From: Ipomoea triloba | Taxonomy: Eukaryota > Streptophyta > Magnoliopsida > Solanales > Convolvulaceae | DNA: 64,000 bases | Assembly: GCF_003576645.1 (NCBI RefSeq) | Contig: NC_044930.1 | Coordinates: 2,327,699-2,391,698 of the forward strand | Direction: 5' to 3' | Shown here: one piece after another, positions 35,698 through 48,798 of the stretch | How the letters are laid out: the number at the start of each line of letters is the position of its first letter | Numbering within the stretch: the stretch's first letter is position 1 | The notes under the pieces: generated by a model | What the model was told of the DNA's origin: nothing | Databases searched by the model: none | What the model saw: the letters and a program-made list of their open reading frames with translations, nothing else | Program-made: the position numbers and the translations under genes

Positions 35698-38600
35698 ATG
35701 GCGTTGGGGAGCATGGGAGAGCCGGTTGAGATAGTGAAACCTCGTTCTGACAAGAGGGAGTACAGAAGAATTGTGCTCGACAACTCTCTTGAAGTTCTCC
35801 TCATTAGCGATCCTGAAACTGATAAGGTTTCCGCTGCAGTTTATATCCTGTCTGAATGTGTTTGATTGCAAATTCTTCCCTAAAAAAAAAACACTGTGAT
35901 CCTAAAATTTTGAAGTTCCTATCGTTGTGAAATGCACATATGTATTTATTCTGAAACAAAGTTTCTATTTAAATATGTATCGTATAAACTGCTGTAGTAA
36001 TTTTTTGTTTTTGTTTTTTTTTGAGCTCAATTAGTGTGCTGCTTCAATGAATGTGTCTGTGGGGAGTTTTAGTGACCCCAAGGATCTTGAAGGCCTTGCT
36101 CATTTTCTTGGTGAGTATTATTTGATTTTCTTAATTTCCTTGGTGATGAAGGAACTTCTGGTTGCCTTTGAGTATGAAGAATGGAGAAATGTGAATCTTC
36201 CTCAAGTTCACCCTAGCACAGTGTTTAATAAAGAGAGGGGAACAATTTGTTGAGTGAAGCTTTTCACATTTCTAAATAATGAAAAATGAAATATGTGTGA
36301 TTGTAGAACATATGCTCTTTTTTGCAAGCGAGAAGTATCCCTTGGAGAATAGTTACTCGAACTTCATTTCAGAGGTATTTGCCTTTAGTTCTTGGTAATG
36401 ATGGTTTATTCTCTTCAAGTTGACTTCTGATAATTATGTCATTTTCTGTTTTTTGTTTGGGGTGTAACTGCATATATGTTCTCTAAACCTAATTATTTTA
36501 TGTCCTTTCTGTTTCTCGGCTGTTACATTACTGTTTTTCTTTACCTACCTACATCGTGCCTTCTTACTTCTACTAATTGGTATATTTTGAGTTTTTAAAA
36601 ATTCTTGTCAAAATGATATGTCTCCATATTAACTCTAGTGCTCTTTTTTTTTTTTTTTTTTTTAAATTGCCATGTGGATGGCTATTTCCTTCTCTCCCTT
36701 CTGATTTTTTTCTTTGGTTTATATCTTGTGCTTCAGCATGGAGGTTCAACAAATGCTTTTACATCTTCTGAGCACACCAACTTTTACTTTGATGTTAACA
36801 ATGATGGTTTTGAAGAGGCTTTAGATAGGTAATAAGATTTTAAGGCTATTCTAAGTTCTCATATTTTTCTTGCAAAGTTTCCTAATTATCTTAGTTTTGG
36901 CTGTCTAGATTTGCACAGTTTTTCATCAAACCATTGATGTCGGCAGATGCTACCACAAGGGAAATAAAAGCTGTTGATTCAGGTTAGCAGATTTTTACTT
37001 TTTGATGGCTTGCAATCTAGTAGAATTTTATAATTGCTGATTGTTACCTGTCTCTCTTTATTTGCTCCCTGGGGGAACTAACTTATTTATACAGAAAATC
37101 AAAACAACTTAATATCTGATGGTCGCAGAATCTATCAGGTATTTTTATCTGGACTTACCACATGCTTTAATCTTTTTAAAGTTTAAAATCCCACTGTAGT
37201 TTCTAACTTATTAAAAGAGATTGGAGGTACCTAAGAATATTGTATCCACTTTCAAGTGAAGGATACCTCAAGGTTTATCTTATGCTTTTAAAAAAACCTC
37301 GTTCTATACTCTTGCTTGAGGATTGATGTTTAGTTGTTTGGGTAGTTTCTTTCTTTCAAAAATAGGAAAAATAAATACCATAAACAAAAAGCTACTTCAC
37401 CTCATATATTACTTTTTATGCAGCTTGAGAAACATCTGAGTTCAAAAGATCATCCATACCACAAGTTTGGGACAGGTTTGTTTTGGCATGCAATTTAAGC
37501 TATTTATTCTGTATCAGTGTAACAGCCTTATTATTTCGTGTTTTGCAATTTCTATCTGTTAAAATTATAATCATTCAACTCTTATTAGGGAGCTGGGATA
37601 CTTTGGAAGTGTGGCCAAAGGAAAGAGGGATAGATACAAGAGAGGAGCTTCTTAAATTCTACAAAGAAAATTATTCAGCCAACTTGATGCATCTGGTTGT
37701 TTATGCAAAAGGTAACTGGGTCGTGCTTTCATTTTTTAATATCTAGTTGCCTATTGCCTAAACATCAATCATATTGTTCTTTTGTTGTGGATATCTCAGA
37801 TAGCCTTGATAAAACCCAAAGCCTGGTACAGGATGTATTCCAGAAAATCGAAAATACTAATAAAAGTTACCCTTACGTTCCTGGTCAGCCTTGCACAACA
37901 GAGCACCTACAGGTACTCAAATTGTAACAAGAAGTGGGGATTTATTTGTGTGCTGTGTTTTATAAGATATAATTTCTTTTATCATTGTTTCTTTTCTTTT
38001 TCCTCTCCCTTTTTGTGTTTTCACATTGCATGTTTTGAATCTTAAAAATTTTCATTGCATTTTTTACTTTACTTTCCATCTCTATATTTTGTTTTTGTTT
38101 TTTTTTTTCGTCACTCAGATTCTTGTGAAAGCAGTCCCAATAAAACAAGGTCACAAGTTAAGTATTATCTGGCCAGTTACTCCCGGGCTCCTTTACTACA
38201 AGGAAGGACCTTTGAGTTATTTAAGTCACTTGATTGGCCATGAAGGAGAAGGTTCCTTGTATTACAGTTTGAAGAAGTTAGGTGGGTTCTCATTTCTCAA
38301 CTTAGTTTAAAATGTTCATATACATCATTTTCCCTCCTTTGTATCTTTATATAATATAATGCTTTTAGCCCCATGGGATCTAAGGGCCAGAAAACTGAAT
38401 CAAATGTGAGATTAAAGGACTACCGGCCCTATCCATCGTAATCTCCTCTTAGTTATCCTAACCAGACTATCCTTGCAGTGCATAGTTTTCAAGGATTCTA
38501 GATGTGGCTTAAATTCCAACAATCATGAGTTGCCTGAGGCTAATTCATATGTGTATACAACTAGAACATTTGAATACAATCACCACCTATATATAGCTAT

Positions 38601-41600
38601 TTATATAATGACCAAGCTTATACAAATTTGTAGGCCATCCTTAGCTAAGAGGGTAGTTTATTGGCCTGAAATTTAGACTTCATCATATTCTAAGCTATTG
38701 TATGATAAACAAATCATGCTAAGTACATATTTAGTTGAAAGTCCAGTTTGCGATGAAAGCAACATTAGTATATAACATGATATTTGCATAGATCAGATAA
38801 ATAACATCTGCTCAGTAACCTCAGTTATAATAGTCCTTTTTCCTCTTGTTTCTGTGTGGTTTATGGCTTGAGTTGTAATCCTAATTCTTGTGTCATTAAA
38901 TGCATCTTGTAATTATATTGGTTTTATATTTTATTTACGCTTTTAAAAAAAATAATTCTTGCAGGTTGGGCAACAAGCTTATGGGCTTCCGAATCAGGAA
39001 GAAGTCACCTATTCTCTTTCTTTGAAGTATATATTGATTTGACTGATGGTGGTCATGGTTAGTGTCCTTTTCATTTTTCTAAGATTTGGATGAAAAGTTT
39101 GAAGAAAATGTTCTTCAATTCTCGACTTTCTCCGTTCATGAACAGTTTAGATATTTTAAAGTTTTAGTTAAATTGGATGTAACAAAGTTCAACTTATATT
39201 GCATTTTTATCTTTAAAACTCTCAGTTGGGCATACCATTGTTTATGGAAGTTTTTACTTTTGGACACCATCTATATTCTATCATTCTCTATGAATGTCAT
39301 TGCAGACCATGTTCAGGAAATTGTGGGACTGCTTTTCAAATATATTAGCCTTCTTCAAGAAAAGGGTGCCTGCCAGTGGATATTTGAGGAGGTACATAAT
39401 AGTTCCCTTTTTTTAATTTTTATTTTTACACTATTGAATTTCAATAATAATGACCAGACATGCTAGGTTTTATTTGTTTAATTAATTTATGAAGTATGAA
39501 CTAAACATACGAGTTACAACATACATGGATGGAATTGCATAAATGCATACAATAGAAAAGTAAATAATTTCATAATAGATTATTGACATTTTACTCTTTA
39601 GATTAAACATAGAATTGCATGTGTCAAATGTCTATTTTATTTGGTGGACAAACAAAAGTGCTTCTTTCAGATGAACAACTTATTAATGTGCAATAACATT
39701 TATAAACCGACAAAATCAAAACCTGAGTTTGTTGCATATCTTTACCCATAATATATTAATATCATAGAAGCAAAAGGCTTATGTCTTCTGTTGCAGGTAT
39801 CTTAAAAGGAAAGCTCGATTAACATTTCGCTGTGTGCCCATAATCTCTAATCCACTCAATTTTATGTCAATGGATGAAAAGTTTTCTAAAGCATGCATTT
39901 AAAAAAAAAAAAATCTTTTTAGTTTCGTAGTTCTAATAACTGGTTAGATGTGACAACCTGAATAGAATGTATAGATAGCTATAGCTTTCTGTTTCAAACT
40001 TTCAATACTATCTATGCAGAAATGATTGCGTATTCTATTAGAAACTTTACAGCATTTTGCTCGTATTTTTTAAAATTTATTGATGTTTTAACCTTTAGCT
40101 ATTTTCAATAATTGTTTATGAAGCTCTCGGCTATGAGTGAAACTGATTTCCATTATCGAGACAAGATTCCACCCATTGATTATGTGGTTCGTGTTGCATC
40201 AAACATGCAGGTATAAAAATCTTTGAGCAACAAGATTAATTTAGTTTCTTAAATTTGGGTACCAGTATTCAAGTTGTACTGATTGCCTTTTTTATTTTAT
40301 AGGATTACCCTCCAAAAGATTGGTTGGTAGGATCATCTTTACTATCGAAGTTCAACCCAAAAATTATTGAAACAGTACTCAATGAACTCACTCCGTATAA
40401 TGTTAGGTAAGTAATAGTGACTCTGAACATTGTTTTGTACTAGCTTGTAAAATTTTGTGCTCTTGCAGATCTTTTGCCTATAATATATTATTGGTGATTT
40501 GGTGATCACAAATATAGTTAATGCATGTTCACATATTTCAGTAAACGTCAATTCTACATAATTGAAAAATATGCTTCGTTTCAACTAAAAGCCTAAATTG
40601 ATATTTGGATTGCATATATTAACTCTGAAAATTATTTAACTTGATTAATTAATTTATATGATATATATTTTGTGATTCAATTATGAAAAAAAAAGAGGAT
40701 AAATTACTCTTTCATAAATATCTAGTCAATATAATCTAGAAGTTTCTATTATGTGTTGTCGTATTCAAATTACCCTAGAAAAGCTTGAAATTGGTCTAGC
40801 TAAAAGAAGTACTTATAAAAATCATATAAATATAGAAGGCGTGTGATTTATAATATGTTTTCTATTCAAACTATTTTATCCAATTAATTATATTTCATAT
40901 TTTGTTATGAATTTTTTCATCACGTTTTGAAGTATTTTAATTTCTTGCCCCTCATCAAAAATTTTTTAGCTTTGCATTTGTTTGTAAGTTTTGTTTTGTA
41001 AAATTTTTATTAATAATTAATTTATTATTTATTATGTTAACAATGTTATTGTTTTTAACATCAAAGGCACATAGATCAAACAAGATGAGTTGATTTTTTT
41101 TTTCATGGAAAAATCTTTCCAACAGGATATTTTGGCAATCACCAAATTTTGAGGGACATACGAACTGCACTGAGCCTTGGTATGGTACTGCATATTCTAC
41201 AGAGAAAGTAACTGGTTCCACTATCGAGGTTCGTAGCTTGCTGTCTAATACAAGTTCAAAGTAGAAGATGTAAGTGTATGGTTCATTTAGTGTATTTTTG
41301 ATACTCTACAGCAATGGATGAAAAATGCTCCTCTTGAAGATTTGCATCTTCCTGTTCCCAATTTGTTCATTCCCGATAATCTTTCTCTTAAGACTATCCC
41401 AGAAAAGGTATTAGTTGTACGCTCGTTTTATGCTTAAACCTAACATTATTATTACTTTTATATTATTTTAATTTCTGATATTTGACTATTCCTACAGATG
41501 AGCACTCCAATTCTATTGAGAAAATCTCCCCATTCAAGATTATGGTACAAGCCGGATACCTCATTTTCTACACCAAAAGGATATATTATATTAGACTTCA

Positions 41601-44600
41601 GATGTCCCAACTGTAGAATTTCTCCAGAGTCAACTGTTCTTACTGGCCTTTTTGTACGCCTGGTGATGGATCACCTAAATGAATATGGCAAGTATCAAAG
41701 GGCAAACATGTTATTGTGATGAGCTTGGCTTTTTTTAATGGTTGAAATGATGACTTTATGAAATGTGTAAACACTTGTATGCTAATAGAGTAATAGGCTG
41801 ATTATATTCTGTGTTTTGCAGCCTACTATGCGGAAATTGCTGGTCTTGGTTACTCGATAAGTAGCCACTTTAACGGTTTCCAGGTATTAACATGATAGAC
41901 CCTTATTTTTCAACAATCAATTTACATTGGAAGAGTTATTTAGTATAGAATAGACACATCTGTAAATGTTGTTCATATGATCTAGTTTAAGATGATATGT
42001 CGCCAATGCTGCAATAGTATGCTTGTATGCCTATAACCAAAGTTGTACTTACATATAGCTAGGGATGCATTCAAATGACATTTCAAGCATTTTTCATTCA
42101 TAGAAGTTTTGGACAGAATTATGTTCTCTTGGAGTATGAATAATGTATTAGAGTCAAATGTGTTAACGTTCCTCTCATTTAATTATTGAACAGTTTCTCA
42201 GACTAGCATGGTGCTAAATGACCTTTGTTCGTATAAATGCAACTTAGCCATGCAACTATATACTTCATGAATGGAAAGACATTTACAAATAAAACTTATA
42301 CCTTCCTTTCCTTCAGGTGCATGTTTATGGGTACAGTCAAAAGATGACAATCTTGCTTGAGAAAGTTATTGATAAACTTCTGAACTTTGAAGTTAAACCA
42401 GACAGATTCTCTGTTATAAAGGTAACATCAATTTGTCATCATTGCTTTTTACCAATATATATATAGAATCAGGATCAAATGAGAATCTTAACCAAAGGTC
42501 AAGGGTTCGATCCTTGGCTTTGGGAATGGAGCAGCCTTAAGTCTCCAGGCCAGCTGTCCCACCCAATAGAGGTGCCTACAATCCAGCGAGGGGATTAGTC
42601 ACCGTGTCCGACGGTGGAGACCCTGGGCTACACCCCAAAAAAGGATCAAATGAGAACTAGGCTTCCTGTGAGAAGTGTGGACTAATATGATCTGTCCATC
42701 TAGGATGATTAATGGCTAGAAACTAAGGGGAAAAAATGGCGGTTGAAAGTTTGTAATATTTATGAAATTGNAGTTTGTAATATTTATGAAATTGACCCCG
42801 CCATATTTTTCCTTATTTTTCTTTATTTTCCAAACCGTTAGATCTACTAGATTGACAGCTAACATTTGTCCACACTTCTCACGGGAAGCCTTGTTGTCAT
42901 GGGAGTCATTAATGCTGTGTGGTAATCAGGGCAAAGAATAACAAACAAGTTCAGGTGGGAGTTAGAGTAAAACCATTCCACATAAAATCAGTAAATAAAT
43001 AAAAGCTGAATAAGAAAGGCAGGTTGAACGATAAAAGGGTGGAGGACAGAGACCGAGGCACTGCAGAATGATATAGTTTGTTTTTCTGTAATTTTTTTTA
43101 CCTTCAGGAATTGAGAACCAGAAAATACAAAAACATCAAGTGCCAACAGCCATATGAGCAAGCAATGTACTACTGCTCGTTGGCACTACAGGAGCAAAGA
43201 TGGTCCTGGAATGATGAACTTGAAGTCCTTCCTTCTCTTGATGCTGATAGTCTTGCTAGATTTCACCCTTTGCTGCTATCAAGATCTTTTTTGGAATGCT
43301 ATGTAGCAGGTTCTTCCATTACTATGAACTTTTCTACGGTGCTTTTAAGCTTTTGGCTATTGGTTCACTCTTTCATCATTTCCCTTTCAGGAAACATCGA
43401 ATCAAATGAAGCAGAGTCTATGATGCAACACATTGAAGATTTATTTTACAAGGGTCCCAAACCTATCTCCCGGGCTTTATTTGCATCTGAGAATTTGACA
43501 ACTAGAATCATTGAGCTCGGACAGGGCATGCAATATTTGTATGCTGCAGAGGGACTAAATCCAAGTGATGAAAATTCTGCCTTCTTCCAATATATTCAGG
43601 TATATTTACTAAGTTAATCGGGAAAATAAATATAGACTGTCAAAATCGAATATTTAAGTTCTCTTATTAGTATTTCACTTATACAAACATGCACAATATA
43701 TACGCTATACAGTGCTATAGGACTGATGAACCATTACTACAGATTGGCCTGGGTCCAGATCTCGCCAACATATCTCTGTCAAGAGAAAAATAGTGCTTTG
43801 ATTTTGAGAATTTCCTTGCAGTATTACTGTATAGCTATTACTTTCAAAAACTACATTAACAATGTAAAGCCTGAAAATTCTTTGTTGGTGAGTATCCCAA
43901 AGGTTATAATACAAAAATCTTGTTTAAAATGTAGGTCGGTCTTGATGATTTTGAGCTGAATGTGAGACTCCAACTTTTTGAATTGATAGCAAAGCAACCA
44001 GCCTTCGACCAACTGAGATCTGTTGAACAGCTTGGTTACATTACTTCACTTTCTCGGATGTATGTGGACACTGTTTTAGTTTATTTTCCCTGGACTGTTA
44101 CACCTTTTCCATCAGTGAAATTTGTTGTATATCTGTCAGAAATTTTATCCACTTAATTCCAATGAAGCTAAACATCGTTTACTGTAGGTATGATTCTGGT
44201 GTTCGTGGTTTGCAATTTGTTATTCAATCATCAGTCAAGGTATTTGTCATATTACTATTTCCTCTAGTTTAGTGAATCTTCCCTACATCTATTTACTAAG
44301 TCCAAGCCCAAGACCTTGTTTAAGGAGAACCGAACTCCTACTTAGACAATATATAGGTCGTTGATCAAAGAAAAATTTGTAACATTTCTTTTATTCACCT
44401 TCAACATGACAACATGACAAATACTTTGGATATATTCATTATATTGTAATGAGATGTGATGGCATTGGCAGGACCCTAAATATGTGGAGTCCCGAGTTCG
44501 GGCGTTTCTCGACATGTTCAAAAGCAAGCTGTCTGAGATGTCTGATGAGGAATTTAAGGTCAGCTTACTGATCCTCTCTAGACTCTAGTGTAGCTTGATA

Positions 44601-45370
44601 CTTTACTCCAATGGTTATAGTCATCAAAGGAATACACACACACACACACAACAGGAGAGAGAAGTCCGGAAAGAGCACTAGATGGTAGTTCTCAGTAACA
44701 AAAGAAAACACAAGAAATAGGGCAATAACCAAGCCATATAGATTGATGCACTATAACACAACAGTTCTCGTTCTTCAGAATAAAACTATGTGCTGGCTAA
44801 CATTTGATGTAATTGTGTATGATGCAGAAAAAAGTCAATGCTCTTATTGATGTGAAGCTTGAGAAGTTTAAGAATATATGGGAGGAAGCGGATTTTTTCT
44901 GGTGGGAAATTTACGGTGGTACTTACAAATTTGATAGAGTACCAAAGGAGGTACGACTATATATTCTTATTGGCATGCAGAACTTTCTTCCTTGACTACT
45001 GATAGTTAAAATTTTCTCTTCTCTTAGATCCTGGTAACCAAAAACTCAAACTAGATGTCTATGCATGATTATTGATTCCTAACTGTGAGATGTTGCCATC
45101 TACTTTTTGTGAGAATAGGTTGCAGTGCTAAAGCAACTGACGAAAACAGACTTGATCAAGTTCTTTGACGAGTATGTTAGTATCAGTTCCCCTAAGAGGA
45201 AGGCATTAAGCGTGCGAGTCTATGGAAGCTCGCACTCCTCTGAGTATAAATCAGAGAAAGAGGAGCCAGCTGAACCTGATTTTGTGAAGATCGAGGATAT
45301 TTTCAGTTTCAGGAGATCTCGCCCTGTCTATCCTTCATTCAAAGGGAACTTTGAGAACAAGAACTTCTAA
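35698..45370 (+). CDS. Insulysin-like M16 zinc metallopeptidase, copy 2 (PXM16 type, no C-terminal PTS1-like tripeptide)
   Basis: Tandem paralogue of the gene at 24784-33989. Exons: 35698-35826, 36035-36110, 36307-36374, 36737-36828, 36909-36982, 37095-37138, 37424-37475, 37589-37711, 37800-37912, 38119-38281, 38965-39057, 39306-39391, 40124-40210, 40303-40406, 41126-41228, 41312-41407, 41498-41687, 41822-41883, 42317-42421, 43108-43309, 43391-43599, 43935-44059, 44188-44239, 44472-44558, 44828-44950, 45119-45370. Every exon has the same length as in copy 1, giving 969 residues with no stop. Zinc ligands H66, H70 and E147 and catalytic E69 are kept (HFLEH, VDSEN), so it should be active. Intron 17 starts with GC (GCAAGT) in place of GT. 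The C-terminus is FENKNF in place of FMKL, so the peroxisomal signal is absent. Introns are independent in length and repeat content. Confidence 0.93.
42486..42641 (+). mobile_element. 5'-truncated SINE with 15-bp target duplication, in intron 19 of peptidase copy 2
   Basis: The insert holds a box B-like GGGTTCGATCC near its start and ends in an A-run. It is flanked by the perfect direct repeat AGGATCAAATGAGAA (42471-42485 and 42642-42656). A long target duplication and A-rich 3' end are signs of target-primed retrotransposition. No box A is seen, so the 5' end is missing or altered. Confidence 0.8.
42657..42905. mobile_element. MITE-like inverted repeat hosting the SINE
   Basis: Left arm GGCTTCCTGTGAGAAGTGTG and right arm CACACTTCTCACGGGAAGCC are reverse complements with one or two mismatches. 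The interior has no coding capacity and contains the single N at 42771. The SINE at 42486-42641 seems to have landed at its left margin. Confidence 0.65.
42771..42771. other. Single-N assembly join with duplicated flank
   Basis: The 23-24 bases before the N (AGTTTGTAATATTTATG then AAATTG) are repeated exactly after it. This is what an assembler or gap-filler produces when two overlapping contig ends are joined without merging, so about 24 bases are probably artefactual. Confidence 0.85.
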
Positions 45371-46176
45371 GAGATAGAGCTCCAACACTTAATCCACGGT
45401 ACAGGGAAAAGGAATTGAAGTGTACCAACCATATTGCCTATAGCATATTCATACCAGATAGATTCACCATTACACAACTATATGTTCAAATCTTAATACT
45501 TGAAGTACTTTCTAGTTTCTAGACCTTGTTCTTATACCAGAAGAGAATAATAATTGATCCACCCTTTAAACAGTAGCTAGTGGGATTATACATTTATACA
45601 TATATGCTTATCTATGAAATTAAAAATTCCCCTTCTTGATGGGTCACTGAATTGGTTTCTGTGCTTTGAGCAGCCTAAGTTCTCATGCTATCTGCACCCA
45701 AAAAGAGAAAGTACTAAGGATAAGAGCTTGGATTTTTCCGTTTTAGTCCAGATAAACTTCAAACTGGAAATAGAGAAAGATGGACAATAATGCAATTCGC
45801 AGTGCATTCCTTAATCAATCCTTCCATTGCTTTAAGTAATACCCAGTTAAGTTTCATTGCTCCCCAACGTTAAAGAGTTGATGCCCTTGATAGATTAGTT
45901 TTATTATACAAGATGTAAATGCATGTAGCAGCAACAACAATAATAATAATGCACACACATATATACAATTTTTTTAAGTGATGAGGGACCTGCAACCACT
46001 ATACGAATGTGTGTACTAGGTAAATCCCGTTATTATAATAATCCGCAAAAAAAAAAGACTAAGACCTTGTATGATGGGTTTGAACAAGTACGATAATCAT
46101 ACTCTACCCATTCGGTCCTGCCTTTCGAGGTATATATGTGTGTGTGTAATATTTAATCTAGAAGCAAGTTGCATTT
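45371..46176. other. Convergent intergenic region
   Basis: Lies between the 3' ends of peptidase copy 2 (plus) and the unknown gene (minus). A degenerate SINE-like stretch at about 45975-46130 (GATGAGGGACCTGCAACC, GGTAAATCCCG) resembles family 3. No gene is supported. Confidence 0.5.
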
Positions 46177-47965
46177 TTATGAGAGTAATGGTAAAAAATG
46201 ATTGCTAAATACAATAATTACCGCGTAAATATAGGGATCTTTTTGTCCTCCTGCCCCAGATCTTGTCACCTGTTCTAGCTTCAGCAACCTGCATTATTTG
46301 ATTCAGTCAGAACTCACAATTTCTTATGCAATAGTTCACAAGTATAAAGCAAGTATCTCTCTCTACGATAAGACCAATTTCTTGATCAGTAAAAACTTAT
46401 AAAGGAAAAAAAAAAAACGAAAATCATTTCCTACTATTTCACTCCATAGTACAATACTATTCATAACTCAAAAAGTGAAAAACAGAGATAGAGAAGTCAC
46501 AGTCTCAAGGCTTTGCTGGTGTCAGGGCTATCACCCAGCAGCTGGCGAATCCTGACTTCAGAAGCAGTGCCATAAGACAAGATGTTAATGATAGCCTCTG
46601 CACGGCGCCGTATGTGAGTCGACCCCTGCGGCTTCTTCTTCGGTTTCAACACCTCCGCCACCGCTTTCATTCTCTCCCGCTTACCCATTCTGGCGATGCC
46701 TTGGCTTCCTGCGCTGGAAATGGTGCTGGATGTAGAGTCATTGGACAGACAGGAAGAAGCAGAAGCTATAGTTACTGAAGTCTCCTTTCCAGGCTGTGCT
46801 GAGCGGCTTTTCTCGCCATCAGAAATGCAGAAAGTCAGAGACCTTTTCTTCCGAACCACCTTCAAATTGTGAATCAGCTATTTAGAAAAAGAATTTGAAG
46901 AAATCTTTGAAATACAGACAAATGTGATTCTTCTAAGTTTAAAAATCTAATCGGTATATAACTTTCAGATTTCAGAACCTTAAGCAAAAAAGCATCACAA
47001 GCTAGTAAAACCTATATGGATCATTTTTTGTTTGTTTGTTTTTTTGTTTAATGTCCAATTCAAAGTCGGAGACTCCAAAAAAACAGAGATCAAAGTCTGA
47101 AAGCACGCAATCTCAATCTCAGTTGCTAAAGTCCCAACCGAATTTCAATGCATGTGTTGATACCCTGCAAGTTTGTTGCAAGCAAACAGAGCCGAGCATT
47201 GCGCTATAATCGCTGGCGAATCTTTCATAAATCAACAGACCAACACTGAACGTCATCATTTCGAAATCTATCATCAAGCTCATTGCATTTTTTAAAAAAA
47301 TCAAAAAAGTTCCTGATCAAGTTAAATTTAGAGCCGTCATCACAGAGCACGAGCTCAAAATTTAGGGAAAAAAATTGAGAAATCCAAATCAGAGTATTTC
47401 CTAACGCGTGAAATAAATTTAATCAACAGAAAATAGTGTCGGTTAGGAAACTCAACAACTTTTCAAATGCATAAACATTCAAAATCAATAAAACAGGACC
47501 AAATTTAGCTTCGCAGTGAGACATTCAGCATGCTAAACAGGACAGAAACAAATCAATCTGAGTTTCAGAAAAACCTTACAAAACAAACTAAACTGAGCTT
47601 CACCTGAAGCGTCATCCGGCACGAGTGCGACTGAGTCTCTGCAGATGCGAGATCATCATCCCAAGTCACAGCAGACGAAATAGAAGCACACGACTTCGAA
47701 TTCGATTTCGAGTTGGAAACCGAATTGCAGTTCAGACTACTCAACGCCAAGCTCTTCGAACTCTCGCGTTTGCTCTTGCTTCACAATCGCAACAGAATCA
47801 CGCACGAAGCGCATCAGTAAACACAAACGAAGCTCAAGTGAAGTGAGAGTTAGAATTCTGATTTTACCTCGAAAGACACGGAGATGGAGGCATGACGCCA
47901 AGTAGGAGAAGCGTTTCTGCAACCACGAGTTCATCGCTGCTTGGGAACTCTTTTTCCTCTTCCAT
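46177..47965 (-). CDS. Conserved plant protein of unknown function (RRRAEAI...LGDSPDTSKALR family)
   Basis: Four exons read on the minus strand: 47965-47868, 47778-47604, 46859-46501 and 46288-46177, with consistent GT-AG splices and phases, giving 247 residues. It starts MEEEKEFPSSDELVVAETL, an acidic segment with a hydrophobic LLLLGVMPPSP motif. A Ser/Lys-rich middle follows, then a basic stretch (RMGKRERMKAVAEVLKPKKK) and a C-terminal module with HIRRRAEAIINILSYG, ASEVRIRQLLGDSPDTSKAL and, from exon 4, LLKLEQVTRSGAGGQKDPY. The last pattern looks like a small winged-helix-type fold with a Gly-rich wing; that is my inference. I recall similar unnamed Arabidopsis proteins ending in KRSGTGGR-DPYIY, which supports the exon 4 join. 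A chromatin or nuclear role is possible but unproven. Confidence 0.8.
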
Positions 47966-48545
47966 TGTTTGCTTCATCAGAACTCAGAAATGCTGGTTTT
48001 CGTTTCCTGAGCTTTGAATTTTGGCGCGAATGCTGTAACGTATTTTGGGCCGATCTAACCGTATGACTTTCTTACACATTATTATATAAAGGATCTGGGC
48101 TCGTATTTTAATTTTTAATGGACCATGTAGACTACATTTTGGGTTAAAGGCCCAATTAATGGTGCATTTGATTTATGGGTTTAGACACTAGAAATGATAA
48201 TAATACTCTGTAATAGTGAGTGTTCGGTTGAAAACTTTTTAAAACACGACTAAGAGGTTTGATTATTCCTTAAATTAAAAATCACATTCTCTAATTAAAA
48301 ATGGGGTATCATTCCATCTTATTGGTAATCTAATTTTTAAGTTTTAATTAGTGCTTTTAAAATTTTGTTTATTAGTGCTTTGGATGTCATTATATTAAGA
48401 TTAATTACTTTTTTTTTTTTTTTTGGTATTCCTATTATAGGGTCATACATAAAAAATAAAAAAATAAAAAAAATTCAAATAAACCAATAAGTGGTTGGCT
48501 AATATCATACTAAGTTACCAACAATATTTTCCAAATAACACCAAA

Positions 48546-48798
48546 CGACGAGTTTGTTGTAGCCAGAGCTACCCACTGGAAGGGTGCTTTCTCCCCTAGA
48601 GAAGCTGACGCGGTTGTAGTTAGAGAAGCTTTAAATTTACTTAAGGAGAAAGGCTATGATCATATTTAGGTTGAGACTGATTCCCTTCTTGTTGCCCAAA
48701 ACTTAGATGTCATGGAAGGAGATTCTTATTTTCATTTAGTTGTTAGAGATATTAAGAAACTGCAAGAATTTTCTCATGTGTTTATTGCTTTTATTAAA
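48546..48798 (+). pseudogene. LINE-type RNase H remnant (plant RVT_3-like)
   Basis: Translated in one frame, the segment reads DEFVVARATHWKGAFSP, READAVVVREALNLLKEKGYDHI, a TAG stop in place of an expected Trp-type codon, then VETDSLLVAQNL and VVRDIKKLQEF. The A-x-A/EA-x-A-x-x-EAL, VETDS and VVRDI blocks are those of the RNase H-like domain at the end of plant non-LTR retrotransposons and related host-annotated proteins. It is interrupted by a stop and by the foldback insertion that begins at 48799. A T-rich/A-rich tail resumes after 50403. Confidence 0.8.

Noticed and set aside
46501..46859. bHLH transcription factor call for the minus-strand protein
   Set aside because: Basic residues and RRRAEA resemble a basic region, but the H-E-R DNA-contact pattern and a helix-loop-helix are absent, and the downstream exon shows a different C-terminal module.
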